Part shown: positions 32,591 to 42,900 of the stretch, piece after piece
Layout of the letters: each line of letters opens with the position of its first letter
Position numbering within the stretch: position 1 is the first letter of the stretch
Assembly (NCBI GenBank): GCA_951812325.1
Contig: OX638294.1
Location: 3,634,859 to 3,698,858, forward strand
Source: an uncultured Thermoanaerobaculia bacterium
GTDB lineage: Bacteria > Acidobacteriota > Thermoanaerobaculia > Multivoradales > Multivoraceae
Length of the DNA: 64,000 nt
Reading direction: 5' to 3'
The notes under the pieces: generated by a model
The model's database searches: none
What the model was told of the DNA's origin: nothing
Seen by the model: only the letters and a program-made list of their open reading frames with translations
Made by a program: the position numbers and the translations under genes

Positions 32591-33088
32591 CTACCGCCTC
32601 CGGTCCTGGATGCGCCGTGAGCAGCGGCGCCTGTGGAGGAAATCGTTGCGCGCCGGGCTCGGTTGCCTGATCGGGAACGCCTGGCGTCGATAGCCCGGCG
32701 CCCTCTCTTCGAACCTGATGTGCTCGAAGTCGGCCATCAGGTCCTGGTCGCGAGCGACGATGACCCGCGCATCCGAGGCTGCGGCGACTGCGAGCATGGG
32801 TTTGTCCTTCTCGCCGGAGCGCGTGTCCACGTCGCGCAATCGTTCTTCTTCGTGCCGGACCCGTTCGTCTGCGACCCGCACTGCCAGCCCACTCTGGCTG
32901 TATCGGCGAAAGAGCTCCAGAACACTGCGGTCCCGCTTGAGTTCACGGCCGCCGCGACCATGGGTCGAGAAGGCGACCCGCCCGTGACCGTCGCCGATCC
33001 AGCGTCGAAGCTGGCCGCCGCAAGACTCCGGCGACTGCTGTTTCAGTACATCGAACGCACTGGCATCGAAGACCACCCGAGTACACAT
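32591..33088 (-). CDS. PIN-like nuclease, last gene of the ubiquitin-like operon
   Basis: A 165-residue protein nine bases downstream of the OLD-like ATPase stop. It begins MCTRVVFDASAFDVLKQ, the first strand with an acidic residue of PIN-like folds. It later has DKPMLAVAAASDARVIVARD, then DLMADFEHI, the second half of a PIN domain with its acidic residues. PIN proteins are metal-dependent ribonucleases or DNases. The basic C-terminal tail (RRRCSRRIQDRRR) may be an artefact of a lost stop. Together with the upstream ATPase it could be the effector of the operon. The PIN call is from motif spacing and is moderately sure. Confidence 0.6.
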   Translation of the reverse strand: MCTRVVFDASAFDVLKQQSPESCGGQLRRWIGDGHGRVAFSTHGRGGRELKRDRSVLELFRRYSQSGLAVRVADERVRHEEERLRDVDTRSGEKDKPMLAVAAASDARVIVARDQDLMADFEHIRFEERAPGYRRQAFPIRQPSPARNDFLHRRRCSRRIQDRRR

Positions 33089-33097
33089 CGCCCGGAC

Positions 33098-34357
33098 CTA
33101 CCGGCGGAAGCCGAGAAGCCGCTCGGTCTCTTCGACGAAGAACTCCCGGAAGCCGGGCGGCGGGTCGGCAAGGTTCGCTTGATCGTCCAGTCGAATGTCG
33201 TGCAGGATCGTGGAGGCGCCGCCGTCGCTGCGCTGGAAGTAGGCGATGCCCACGTCTTGTGGGTCCACCTGCCCCGACATCGCGGCGATTCGGAACCAGT
33301 CCGGAACGTGGTCGCTGTGCGTCTCGACCACGAGCCGGCTGCCGCGCGACGCGACCGCGCGAACCAGCGCCGCTTGCGTTCCCGGGTGCAAGTGAGCCTC
33401 GGGCTGCTGCAGGAGCAGGGTGGCCTCTCTCGGCGCGGAAGCGAGGGCGTGGAGCATCGGCAACGCGCTCTGGATGCCGAAGCCGACATCGACGAGGTTG
33501 CGGGGGTCCCCGGAGGCGTTGACGAGAACCTCGTAGCCGCTCGGCTCGCGACGGAGTTCGAAATCGGTGAAGAGTTGGAGGTCGCTGCCCAGCTCCCGAA
33601 TCCCGTCGAGCGTTGCACCGTCCATCGCCCGGCCGAACGGGTTCGTGGCGAACCATCGTTCGCGCTGCCAGCCGACCGGGTCGTTGGCGGCAATCAGGAG
33701 CCGCTGCTCGGGCGCCGGGAAAAGGTCGCCCTGCCGAAAGAAGTTCACGAAATGTGCGAACGCCCGGTCCGCTTCCGGCGTCGGGTCGCCGGTTCGCTTT
33801 CGTCTCAGGATTGGATCCCCGTCGTGCGGCAGGTTGCCGCGCCGGACGGACCGTGAGAGCCACGTGCTGAACTGCCGGTAGGAAACCGAGGACTGTTCGA
33901 AGTCGTAGTCGAAGCCTGGTCCGGCGACTCGCCACATCTCCCGGCGGGCGCCGGCAGACGGGTCGAGCCGTGTGATGCCGAAGGCAGATGCGTCGCGCCC
34001 CTTTGGCACGAAACTCAATTCCCGCTCGCGGGGTTCGCCGTCGGGACCTTCGTCGTAGACGACGCGCACGCGTTCGTAGCGGTGGCCCTCGAATGTCGCT
34101 TCCAGCGTGAACGTCGCGGCGCCGGAACGGGCGATCGTGCGGAAGGGACCCATGTTGAATGGGGGCTGATCGAAGTGGTTCTCGTCATCCAGGTCTTCCA
34201 GACTCGCCAGTTTGGCCATTCCGCGAAGACACCCAAGGAAAGTCGACTTCCCTGCGCTGTTCTCTCCCACCACCAACGCGATGCGGGGCAATCCGGCACG
34301 CTGCGTACCCGCGAAGCAGCGCACGTCCGTGAGAGCGAGGCTCGTGATGGCGCTCAT
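33098..34357 (-). CDS. OLD/RecF-like AAA ATPase in the ubiquitin-like operon
   Basis: A 419-residue ABC-type AAA ATPase. The N-terminus has LALTDVRCFAGTQ and Walker A GENSAGKSTFLG (about residue 30). Near the C-terminus are the Walker B region LLLQQPEAHLHPGTQAAL and the following VVETHSDHV, as in OLD-family and DUF3696-like ATPases. No TOPRIM domain follows; the PIN-like protein encoded next may supply nuclease activity instead. Its ATG overlaps the stop of the JAB-E1 gene by 4 bp (ATGA), so the two are co-translated. ATPases of this type act as sensors in several phage-defence systems. Confidence 0.85.
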   Translation of the reverse strand: MSAITSLALTDVRCFAGTQRAGLPRIALVVGENSAGKSTFLGCLRGMAKLASLEDLDDENHFDQPPFNMGPFRTIARSGAATFTLEATFEGHRYERVRVVYDEGPDGEPRERELSFVPKGRDASAFGITRLDPSAGARREMWRVAGPGFDYDFEQSSVSYRQFSTWLSRSVRRGNLPHDGDPILRRKRTGDPTPEADRAFAHFVNFFRQGDLFPAPEQRLLIAANDPVGWQRERWFATNPFGRAMDGATLDGIRELGSDLQLFTDFELRREPSGYEVLVNASGDPRNLVDVGFGIQSALPMLHALASAPREATLLLQQPEAHLHPGTQAALVRAVASRGSRLVVETHSDHVPDWFRIAAMSGQVDPQDVGIAYFQRSDGGASTILHDIRLDDQANLADPPPGFREFFVEETERLLGFRR

Positions 34358-35811
34358 GACGCGCTCCTGCCCACGACCTTCCGCAGCCGGCTCCGCAGTC
34401 GAGCCATCAGCCCGCGGCTGCCGAGACGCGGCGCCGGATCGAGAAACGGATAGACGACCCGATCTCCCAGCGCCGTTCGGGCTGCGACTTCACAGTGGCG
34501 GCGGCACGGCCGATCTTCCGTGCTGAGTACGTTCGGCACGTAGCTGTAGTCCAGCTTGCCGGCGTTCCGAGGCCACCAAGCGTCGCCGACAACCATGCGG
34601 AGCATCTCGAGCGTCATCAGACTGGCGAGATTGGCGCTGAACGGGAACACGTTCTGATTCATGGGTCTGCCGCCGGCGAGCCTGGCGACGTAGCTCGGGT
34701 CGTCCAGAGAACCGTCGCGCTCCATGGCGACGTCCGAGGTCGTGTATTGCCCGTCGCATCGCAGGCAGCGTCTTCCGGGCCCGGCGCGGACCACGCTCCA
34801 GGCGGCCTGGCCCAGGGCGCCGTCCCGCTTCGTGTCGACGAAAACGCCCCCGAAGACGACGGGGATGCAGTGGGCGTAGGCGATGTGGTTCACGAGGTCC
34901 TTCGGAAGGGGGCGGTCGACGCAGGAGAACAGGACATCGCAATCGAGCGCGGCGCGATAGCAATCCCGCCGCTGGAGCCAGCCGGCGTGGGTCTCGACCT
35001 CAAAGTCCGCTGCCGTCGCCGACCGGCGCAGGCTCTCGGCCGCGAGCTCGGCCTTGAGGCGGCCGATGTCATTCTCGCCTGCGTACAAGAGACGGTCCAG
35101 ATTGTGGCGCTCCACCCGGTCTGCGTCCACGAGAACGATGCTTGCGACGCCGATGCGGGCGAGGGTCTCCGCGACGAAGCACCCGACGCTCCCGAGCCCC
35201 ACGATGCCGACCCGCAGTCGGGCCAGATCTGCCTGGCGGGCGCCGCCCCAGGTATCGGTTGTGCGCCGGAGAACGGCTCGCCGGCGAGGCGGCGGCGCCA
35301 ACGCGTCGTTCCAGGTCAGCCGCAGGCAACGACCGACGACCCTCACCTTCCGGCACCACGTTCGCTCGAATTCGCCGTCCTTCCAGTTCCAGAAACGCGC
35401 GCTCCACGACTCATCCGTTCCGAGGGTCAGCCCTGCGAGCGGCAGGCCCGTGGCTCGAGCCGGCCCGCCGATGCGGTCCCGTTCGGCCTTGACATCCGCA
35501 CGGCTCATGCCCTGCCAACCGGCTGTTGGATGGCTGTGCAGAAAGGCGAGGCCGGCGTTCTTCTCGCAGGCGAGGCGAAGGGCTCGCGACAGGAAGTCCG
35601 GTTGAAAGCTCGCACCGCCGTGCAGCGTTCGTTCCCCGTTCTCCGGCAGGACGAGTTCCGAGATCAGCGCGGTCGTCCGGCTGGCGCCGGTACCTGGCCG
35701 CCACAGCGCGAAGCAGAGATCTTCCTGCCGCCTGCCCGAGCGCAGATGGGCCAACAGGTGACGACAAGCTGCATCGTGGACCGACTCGATCAGCGCCGCC
35801 TCGAAGGTCAC
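34354..35811 (-). CDS. JAB peptidase fused to an E1-like (ThiF) activating domain
   Basis: A 485-residue protein from a GTG that overlaps the E2-like stop (GTGA). Residues ~1-150 are a JAB/JAMM domain with LAFLHSHPTAGWQGMSRAD, which has the HxH...Asp zinc-ligand order of isopeptidases. From ~215 there is a ThiF/E1 domain: VGIVGLGSVGCFVAETLARI, then VLVDADRVERHNLDRLL (Asp, Asn and Arg as in the ATP site) and GRLKAE. Two Cys pairs, RCLRC and PCRRHC, may bind zinc. This one protein can in principle trim the ubiquitin-like protein and activate its C-terminus. E1-JAB fusions next to E2 and multi-ubiquitin proteins are known from comparative genomics; Bil systems have them as separate genes. Confidence 0.85.
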   Translation of the reverse strand: MTFEAALIESVHDAACRHLLAHLRSGRRQEDLCFALWRPGTGASRTTALISELVLPENGERTLHGGASFQPDFLSRALRLACEKNAGLAFLHSHPTAGWQGMSRADVKAERDRIGGPARATGLPLAGLTLGTDESWSARFWNWKDGEFERTWCRKVRVVGRCLRLTWNDALAPPPRRRAVLRRTTDTWGGARQADLARLRVGIVGLGSVGCFVAETLARIGVASIVLVDADRVERHNLDRLLYAGENDIGRLKAELAAESLRRSATAADFEVETHAGWLQRRDCYRAALDCDVLFSCVDRPLPKDLVNHIAYAHCIPVVFGGVFVDTKRDGALGQAAWSVVRAGPGRRCLRCDGQYTTSDVAMERDGSLDDPSYVARLAGGRPMNQNVFPFSANLASLMTLEMLRMVVGDAWWPRNAGKLDYSYVPNVLSTEDRPCRRHCEVAARTALGDRVVYPFLDPAPRLGSRGLMARLRSRLRKVVGRSAS

Positions 35812-36188
35812 AGTTGCTCCAGGACGCGAAACAGATGGCGCCGGACGAAGGTCCGCATGTTCTTCTCCGACGGCGCCAGACGGTCCCAGAAGTCGCTCGG
35901 AGGAAGGCTGAAGGCCCACCATTCGGCGCCTTCGAACTCGTACTTCGAGTGGATGGTGAAGTGCGCACCCCCGATCTCTTCCTGGCGAAAGTGGACGAAG
36001 TGCGGCGGGTACTCGGGGTAGGCGTCCTCCTGAAAGCTCAGGCCAAGCTGCAGGATCTGCCCCCTGAAGCGCCCACTTGGGGGACGGAGCGGGAAGACGA
36101 TACCTGCGCCCCCCGGACCGTTCCAGGAAGGAACGATGCGGGCCTCCATCCCGAGTTCCCGCAGCTCTCGGGCGATGGTTTCGAGCAC
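35808..36188 (-). CDS. E2-like protein without a cysteine
   Basis: A 126-residue protein placed between the ubiquitin-like gene (4 bp upstream) and the JAB-E1 gene (GTGA overlap). The core QLGLSFQEDAYPEYPPHFVH matches the strand-turn-Pro-Pro (YPxxPP) hallmark of the E2/UBC fold, followed by ISSUE-free acidic/aromatic segments such as YEFEGAEWWAFSLPPSDFW. There is no cysteine anywhere in the sequence, so the classical thioester cannot form. It may be a degenerate E2 of the prokaryotic groups that act as scaffolds, or may transfer by another residue. Assignment as E2-like rests on the YPxxPP motif and strong context. Confidence 0.7.
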   Translation of the reverse strand: MLETIARELRELGMEARIVPSWNGPGGAGIVFPLRPPSGRFRGQILQLGLSFQEDAYPEYPPHFVHFRQEEIGGAHFTIHSKYEFEGAEWWAFSLPPSDFWDRLAPSEKNMRTFVRRHLFRVLEQL

Positions 36189-36192
36189 TTCC

Positions 36193-36648
36193 TCAGGCTA
36201 CGGGCGTCGGTCCGGCGTAGAGCGCCACGAACTGGTCGCAGTCGACGATCGGCACGTCATCGTCGAGGTGCTCGTACCTCTCGGCTGTTCGTACGTTGTC
36301 GAGGTAGTAGCTCTCCAGCTGACCGAGGTCGATTGCGGCGTCCGCGCCCGCGACACGCAGAATCTCCTCAAGGGCCATCGGTGCCTTCGTTGTGACCTGC
36401 GGCTCTCCGTTCACTGTGTAGTGGATTCCCGGCTCCCGAGCCGTCGGATCCCGATGCGCCTTGACCTCGAACCTGTCCCCTTCGCGCAACTCGACTTCGG
36501 TGGACGGGGCGCACCACGTCTCGCCGGTGTCCTCGCGCACGAGCTCGGCGTCTTTCGTCCTGCTGCCGACCTGCTCCAGGAGCCATTCGACAGAGACGCG
36601 TTCCCGTGGACACTCGAAGCGCTGGCCGTTGATGGTGAGATGGATCAT
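36193..36648 (-). CDS. Double ubiquitin-like protein (multiubiquitin type)
   Basis: A 151-residue protein, first gene of the operon, from the ATG at 36648. Two beta-grasp repeats are evident: residues ~1-72 beginning MIHLTINGQRF and ~75-151 beginning IHYTVNGEPQV. The first ends VELREGDRFEVKAHR and the second DCDQFVALYAGPTPVA. This is the layout of multiubiquitin-domain proteins and, broadly, of ISG15-like BilA. The C-terminus is PTPVA, not Gly-Gly or Gly, so conjugation would need trimming or uses a different chemistry. The longer frame to 36729 adds no homologous sequence. Confidence 0.8.
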   Translation of the reverse strand: MIHLTINGQRFECPRERVSVEWLLEQVGSRTKDAELVREDTGETWCAPSTEVELREGDRFEVKAHRDPTAREPGIHYTVNGEPQVTTKAPMALEEILRVAGADAAIDLGQLESYYLDNVRTAERYEHLDDDVPIVDCDQFVALYAGPTPVA

Positions 36649-36902
36649 GCTGCGGGGTTTCCTCTGCCGGGAGACCATCTTCCTGAGCGGAGGCGGTGTG
36701 GCCGCTGCGCCGGCCGGCGTTTCGTGCACCCGGATGGCCGACTATACCGCCCCGGGGAGGAGATCCCGGCCAGGCGCCACGCACGCTGGAACCGCCTCCG
36801 CCACTCAACGGGCGTCAGGGCGGTCTGACTGATGAACCGGCGCACGGAGCTCCGTGGCGAGAGCTTCGGCGCTCCGATCGTCCATCCACGTCCGCAGCCG
36901 CG
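36649..36902 (-). promoter_or_regulatory. Upstream region of the ubiquitin-like operon
   Basis: 254 bp between the helicase stop and the ubiquitin-like start. On the minus strand there is a TATAGT that could be a -10 element, at 36747-36742; no good -35 is obvious. A short frame (36645-36845) looks non-coding. The operon may be transcribed from here or by read-through from the helicase. Confidence 0.35.
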
Positions 36903-39900
36903 TCAAGGTCGCTGCAGCACATCGAGGAACTCGGCGAGGATGTCGACTGCACCCGAACCACGGTCGTCTTCCGCGGCCAGCTCAATCGGTGCGAACTCGG
37001 GGTTCAGCGGTTCCAGCGTGATCCGTACGTGGCGCCAGGGGCCGTTGGTTGCCGAGCGTTTCTCGCTCCGGTAGCGCTTCACGGTGAAGCGCTCGCCGGT
37101 TTCCGGGTCGGCGGCGTCCCGGAGACGCGCCAGGACGATCCGTCCGTTGCGGCTTCCAGCCACGCCCTTGCGGAAGAGGCAGATGGCGCCGTCGGGAATG
37201 CGCGGCGCCATCGACCGTCCGACCACCCTGGCGGCGAACATGTCGGTCGTGAGCCGCCGCCCCGAGTCGACGTTGATCCAGCGTGTTGCGGCGCCTGAAC
37301 CATCGCTCAGGAGGCCGTGAGCTTCGCCGAAATCGCCTGCCGCGGCTTCGAGGTCCTTCAGCAACGGCACGCAGCTCCGGTAGCGGTTCTCTGACGTCGG
37401 CTCCACGAAGCGGAGCAGGTCGGCGCCGGTCTGCCGCATCTCCTCCGCACTCTCATGCCGAGGCGCCGCGTCGAACCACCCGGAGTCGTCGCCAACTCTC
37501 TTGCGCACGTCGTCGTCGCCGAGATACAACGCCAGTCTGCGGAAGTGCTGAGTCATGGCCCCGGAGTCGTCCAGGTCGGTGACGCTGATTTCAACCACTT
37601 CGTCGCCTCGCTGACGAAGCCAGTAGCGGATCTCGCGGTCCTGCTCGGCTGTTCGCGGATTCCCGTGAAGCCGTTCGCTCAGGCCGTCGAGATAGATGCA
37701 GACGTCGGGCGCGCCGCCTCGACCGCGAAAGATGACGTCAGGCGTCGTCGTGCCGAGGCCGGTTCCGAGACGGATCTGCTCGCCGCGAACGCCTGCCTCG
37801 AACCCTGCGGCGGCGAGCAGGCGCCGGAGCTTCCGTTCCGCTTCGTTGACGGGTTGCCCGTCTGGCTCGTGCCCGGCCGGCGTGGCCGCGGGGATCTCGT
37901 GGGAGAACGACAATCCGCCGCCCCGGTCGGATAGACGCTCGAGGGCCGTGTGGCGATCGAGATGCCGGTGGTAGTAGCCGTTGCGGAAAGTCTGGAGGCA
38001 GTCGACGCAGGAGTGGCTGCAGGCGGAAGCGCAGCCGCCCACGACGTCCTCGGCTGCCTGAGCGACCTCGTCGAACCGTTCGACGAGTTGGTCGAGCAGG
38101 CCCGAACCGCCCGGCATCGGGTCCCACAGCAAGCCGTCCACCTCCGACCGATCGACCTGCCCCACGACGAGGATCTGCAGGTCGTCCATCTGCATGTCGA
38201 GTACCTGCGCGGCGCCGAACCGGAGCGCCTCCAACACGCTGTACGCGGTTGTCGGATCCGGCAGACCGGGCAGGGACAGGACATCGGCGGTCAGGTCCGC
38301 ATGAAAGCCGATGCGGTCAACCGGACGTCCGCACCGTTCCAGGTGGCCCTTCTCGAATTCCGCCTGTTGCCGCTGTGAGGACAGAGGGGACACGCTCTGC
38401 CCGCAAACCGTGCACACCGGGTATCCCAGACGCGAATCCGCAGCGATTGCCGCCGAAGAACCGACGTTGACCAGCCGCAGTTCGACTCCGACGCGCAGCA
38501 GTACGTCCTGCTCGCTCCATCGGAAGGCCCGGCCTCCTCGGTGGCCTCCGCGCTCGAGGCCGTGGACCGCGACCCCCATCTGGAAGCGGTAGTCCTCGTC
38601 GTCCGATATCTGCGACTGGTGCGCCAACTGCACGTCGCACACCGCCAGAGTCCTCAGGGCCTGGCTTGCGAGCAGGGAAGCCGGCGACCCTGGATCGCAC
38701 TGCCGAACCGCCTGGCGCTCGACCGAGACTTCAAAGGCCGGCATCTCCTCCCGGTCCTCGCCGGCTGAGCGCAGGAAACGCCGGGCGACGAACCGGTGCC
38801 CGTTGGCGTAGATCAGGTTGCCGGGGACGTACTCCCTGAGGGCGATTCCGGTCGGCCGCGGCAGGTCGAAGGCGAGCGCCGCCCCGGAGTGCCAGAAGGG
38901 AACCTCCGCCATCGCCTGCACGGAACCCGTCTCGAGGCCGTAGCCCGGCAGGAACCCCTGCGCCGCCAGCACGTTGAACGTGTTCGCGTCGTGGTGGCCC
39001 TGGGCATCCCGGCGACTCAGGCGGCGCCGCCCTTTCAGCCGTTCGACGAGTCGCTCGCAGCGGCGGAACAGGTCCTTCTCTTCGGGATCGAGGGTGGCAT
39101 TCTGGCGACGGATCTCGTTCAGCCGCTCCATCTGCCCACGCGCCCAGTCCAGCCGCCGCCGCAGAGACCGCGCGGATTCCTCGAGGCCGTTGGCGAACTC
39201 GTCGACGTAGCGGCCGAGGACATCCGGGGTGACGGCCGCCGCGTCCGCCTCCGGCCAACCCTGGGCAAAGGCGGCCTCCGTTTGGGCGAGGAGGGATGTG
39301 CGGTGGCGGCGGATGATCCCGGAGAGAGGCCCGAAGTCGAAGGGGGCGGTCCGCACCGCGTCGCCATCGAAGAGCCAGGAAGAGACTTGACGGGGCAGGC
39401 AGTTCTCAAGGGCAGCCTGAATGCGCTCCTTCTCCGTGGTCGAAAGATCGCCTTGGCCAGCCCCGCCGCGGCTGAGGCGCTGGAGGCCGGTGAGGACCGA
39501 TGCGTTGACATGCTTCCTGACCATCACGTCGTTGCCGAGATGGAAGGCTGGCGGGTCGACGCGCCCGCCGAGCAGCTTCTCGGGCTGGGTGAAGTAAGCG
39601 CGGTCGTGAGAGACCGGCCGGCAGTAGGTCAGGTTGACGGCCATCCGATGCCGTCTGCCAGCCCGCCCGGCCCGCTGCCAGTAGTTCGCTGGAAGCGGCG
39701 GCACGTTCCGCATCAGCACGGCGTCGAGAGCCCCGATGTCCACGCCGAGTTCCAGTGTCGCCGTGCAGACGAAGCAGTTGACCGCGTCGCTCTTGCCCTT
39801 GAACAGGTTCTCCAGCCGTTCCCGCTCGCCGTGCGGAACCATCGCCGTATGCTCTTCCGGGCGCAGCATGGAGTAGTCGCCGTCCAGGAGTTGCAGGTCG

Positions 39901-42900
39901 TAGTCGTCCGGGTCTTCGCGCAGCCATTCCAGCGTGCCGTTGCACCGCCAGGCCGGGCAGCGGTCGTGCGGCGTCCGGCGGACGGTGCGGGCGCGGCAGC
40001 TGCGGCAGCGGAAGACGCCCTGATGGGGCGACAGTTCGATCAGGTCGGCGTCGACCTGGTAGACGCCGCTGGCGTTTGGCATCGGGCGACCGCGGGCCCC
40101 CAGAAGCTGCACCTGCTTCAGCAGGCCGCGCTCGGCCAGCATCTCGAACAAGCTCCGCAGCAGCTCCTCGGCCTGCTCCGGCTCGGCGCCCCACTTCGCG
40201 GCCATCTGCCTCATCGTGGTCTGGCCGCCCTCGCTCAGCCACTGCAGGACGCGGCTGCGATCGTCTCCGGGGCCGCGTTTCAACTTGACCCCCTTCGGTC
40301 CGCCGGTCCGCCGGAGATAGCCCTGCTGGATCTCCAGGTCGCCAGCGAGGCGGTTCCGGGTGAAGGTCAGATACTCCGCGTCGTAGAGGACCTTCTGCCG
40401 GCGAACGTGGTCGAGTGCGGCGGCGACCCCCTCGCGCATGGATTCCGGCGGCAGCCCGAGCCGGTTTGCGTGGTCCTTCATCCACGGCAGTGAAGCGTCC
40501 AGGTCGGCGTAGTCGACTTTCATCCGTCCCCAGGGTTCCAGCCCCAGGGGTTGCCGGGCGGACTCCGTGATCTCGCGCAGCACCTGCATGCGCAGGAACT
40601 TTCGCCGCTCGTTGCGGTGGCGTTGGCCGGCGGTCTCCCGGCGGGCCACTACCCAGACCTCCGGGATCAGGGCGCGCGAGAGTGCCTCGCTCTTCTCCAG
40701 GGTGTCGTCGAGGAACCAGGTCAGATCGCCTACCGACCGGTGCCCATCCTTGAGACCGTCCGCCATCAACGACCGCAGCCGGAACCGGCGTGCGTGGTCC
40801 TTCATCCAGCCGGCCTGGAAGGCGGCGTCCTGGCGGTTGTCGCAGAACACGAGCAAGCGCGGCCGCTCCGAGTGATGGACCATGTCCTGGGCCAGGACGT
40901 GCACATCGGCGGCGTTGCTGGCCCGCACCGGGCGGGCGGGCTCGCGGTAGCGTCCGCGGCCCCCGGCGAGGGCGTTGCATGACAGGCAACTGGTCAAAAC
41001 CCCCGGTCGCTCCTGTTTCTGGCGCACGGCGCGAAGGGCCACCCGTGAACCCGGAGCGCCGCAACCCAGGCAGCGCGCTCCGGACTCGGCATGGCCCGTA
41101 CCGCAGCGGCGGCACAGGTAGAGGGGCGCGGTGCGTCGCTCGAGAACGTCGATGGTCTTTCTGGCCCCGCCGGCATCCTCGGCGTCTTCGTCGTCCCCGC
41201 CGATCAGCCGGTCGACGAGGACGACCCTCCGGCCGCCGAGAGCTTCGTCCAGCGGCGGCCAGAAGGCGCCCCGGGCGCTCGGCTCGCCTCCGCCGGGGCG
41301 ACTGCCTGCGAAGGAGAAATCCTGGAAATGAGCGGTGTAGTAGTGCTGCCCGCAGGTGGTGCAGGTGAGGAGCGGCAGCCGCGCCGACCGTGTCTCCGGC
41401 TCGTCGGGTTGCGGGCGCCCGGATGCGCTCTGTTGCTCGATCTCGTCTTCGGCGGCGAGCCACAGCCGGGCCTCCCCGCTCTCGCCGGGGAAGGACACGA
41501 CGGCGCCCGGAATGCCGCGGACGAAAGCGTGAAGCACCGGCCGAAGCAGCGGCTTGCCACCCTTGCGTGCGGCGGCCGCCAGGGTCAGCCAGGCGAGGAT
41601 CTCGGCCTCCGTTGTCTCGCGGCCGGTCGCCTCGCGAAGAACAGGCGGCAGTTCACTCAAGGGCCGAGGCCGCGGAAGCGCCCGGCTGACCTGGTAGACG
41701 ATCTCGTTGCGGGCCAACTCGTCGTAAAGAGCTTCGGGCCACGGCCCCGGACCGGGCTCGCGGGCAGCGAGTGCCCGGAACACGCGGCGGACTGCCGTTC
41801 CAGGCCCAGCGGAAGCCTCCTCGACCGCCTCGACGCACTCGGCAAGCAGGTCCGCTGCTCCCCTTGGGTCAGGCTCGGAGGTTCCACCGGGAGGGCCGTC
41901 GGTCGGTGGTTCGGAGTCGGTGCAGTCGTTGGCGGGGAGCGGCGGAGGCAGCCGCCGGTCGTCGTTCCACGTCTCCTGCTCGTAGTCCTCGCCGACCGTG
42001 GCGACGGACTGCTCCGATACGCCGAAGAACCGCGAGGCGAACGAGCGTGCTGCCCCCGGGTCCTCCCGATTCGCGATTGTCGCCGAGGTGGCGACACACA
42101 CCGTGTCCGTGGCCTGCCGACCGCAGAAGGCACGGAGCCGGCGGATCAGACAGGCGGTCTCGGCCCCCATCGCTCCGGTGAATGTGTGTGCCTCGTCGAA
42201 CACCAGGTGGTCGAGCCGGGCCCCCTGGAACAACTCGGCATCGCGTTGGCGGGTGAGCAACAGCTCCAGCTGCTTCACGTTCGTGAGCAGGATGCGCGGT
42301 TGCCCGCCCCCGGATCGCATCGCGTCCCTGGAGCAGACCTCCTCGGCCGGAAACACCGACTCGCCGCCTTTGTTGTCCCGTACCTCCTTCAGCTTCGCCT
42401 GATAGTCGGCCTGCGAGGCGTTTGCCGGCAGGCGTATGCCCGCTACGTGGCTCTCGTGTTCCGGCGTCTTGCCGACGTACATGCCGAACGACACTCCCGT
42501 GCCCGCCAGCAACGAGCGCAGCCGCATCAACTGATCCTCGGCCAATGCGTTCATCGGGTAGACGATCACGGCGCTGATGCCAGCCGGAGCCCCCCGGTCA
42601 CGCAGATTCAGGCACTGGCTGACGATCGGGTAGAGGAAGCACTCCGTCTTGCCGGAGCCGGTACCCGTGGAGATGAGGGTGGGACGTCCACCTGCGATCG
42701 CCCGGATCGCTTCTTCCTGATGGCCGTGGAGCTCCTCGATTTCAGCCGGGATGCGCTGCTCCAGGTGCGGATGCAACAACCCTTCGGCCACCAGCTCTGC
42801 CGGCGTCGCCCCGCCCCGGAACGGGCGTGAGAGGCTGATGAACGGCCCTTGCAGCAGGGGCGATTGCCGCGCCCGGTCGAGGGACAGCAGATCCCGCATC

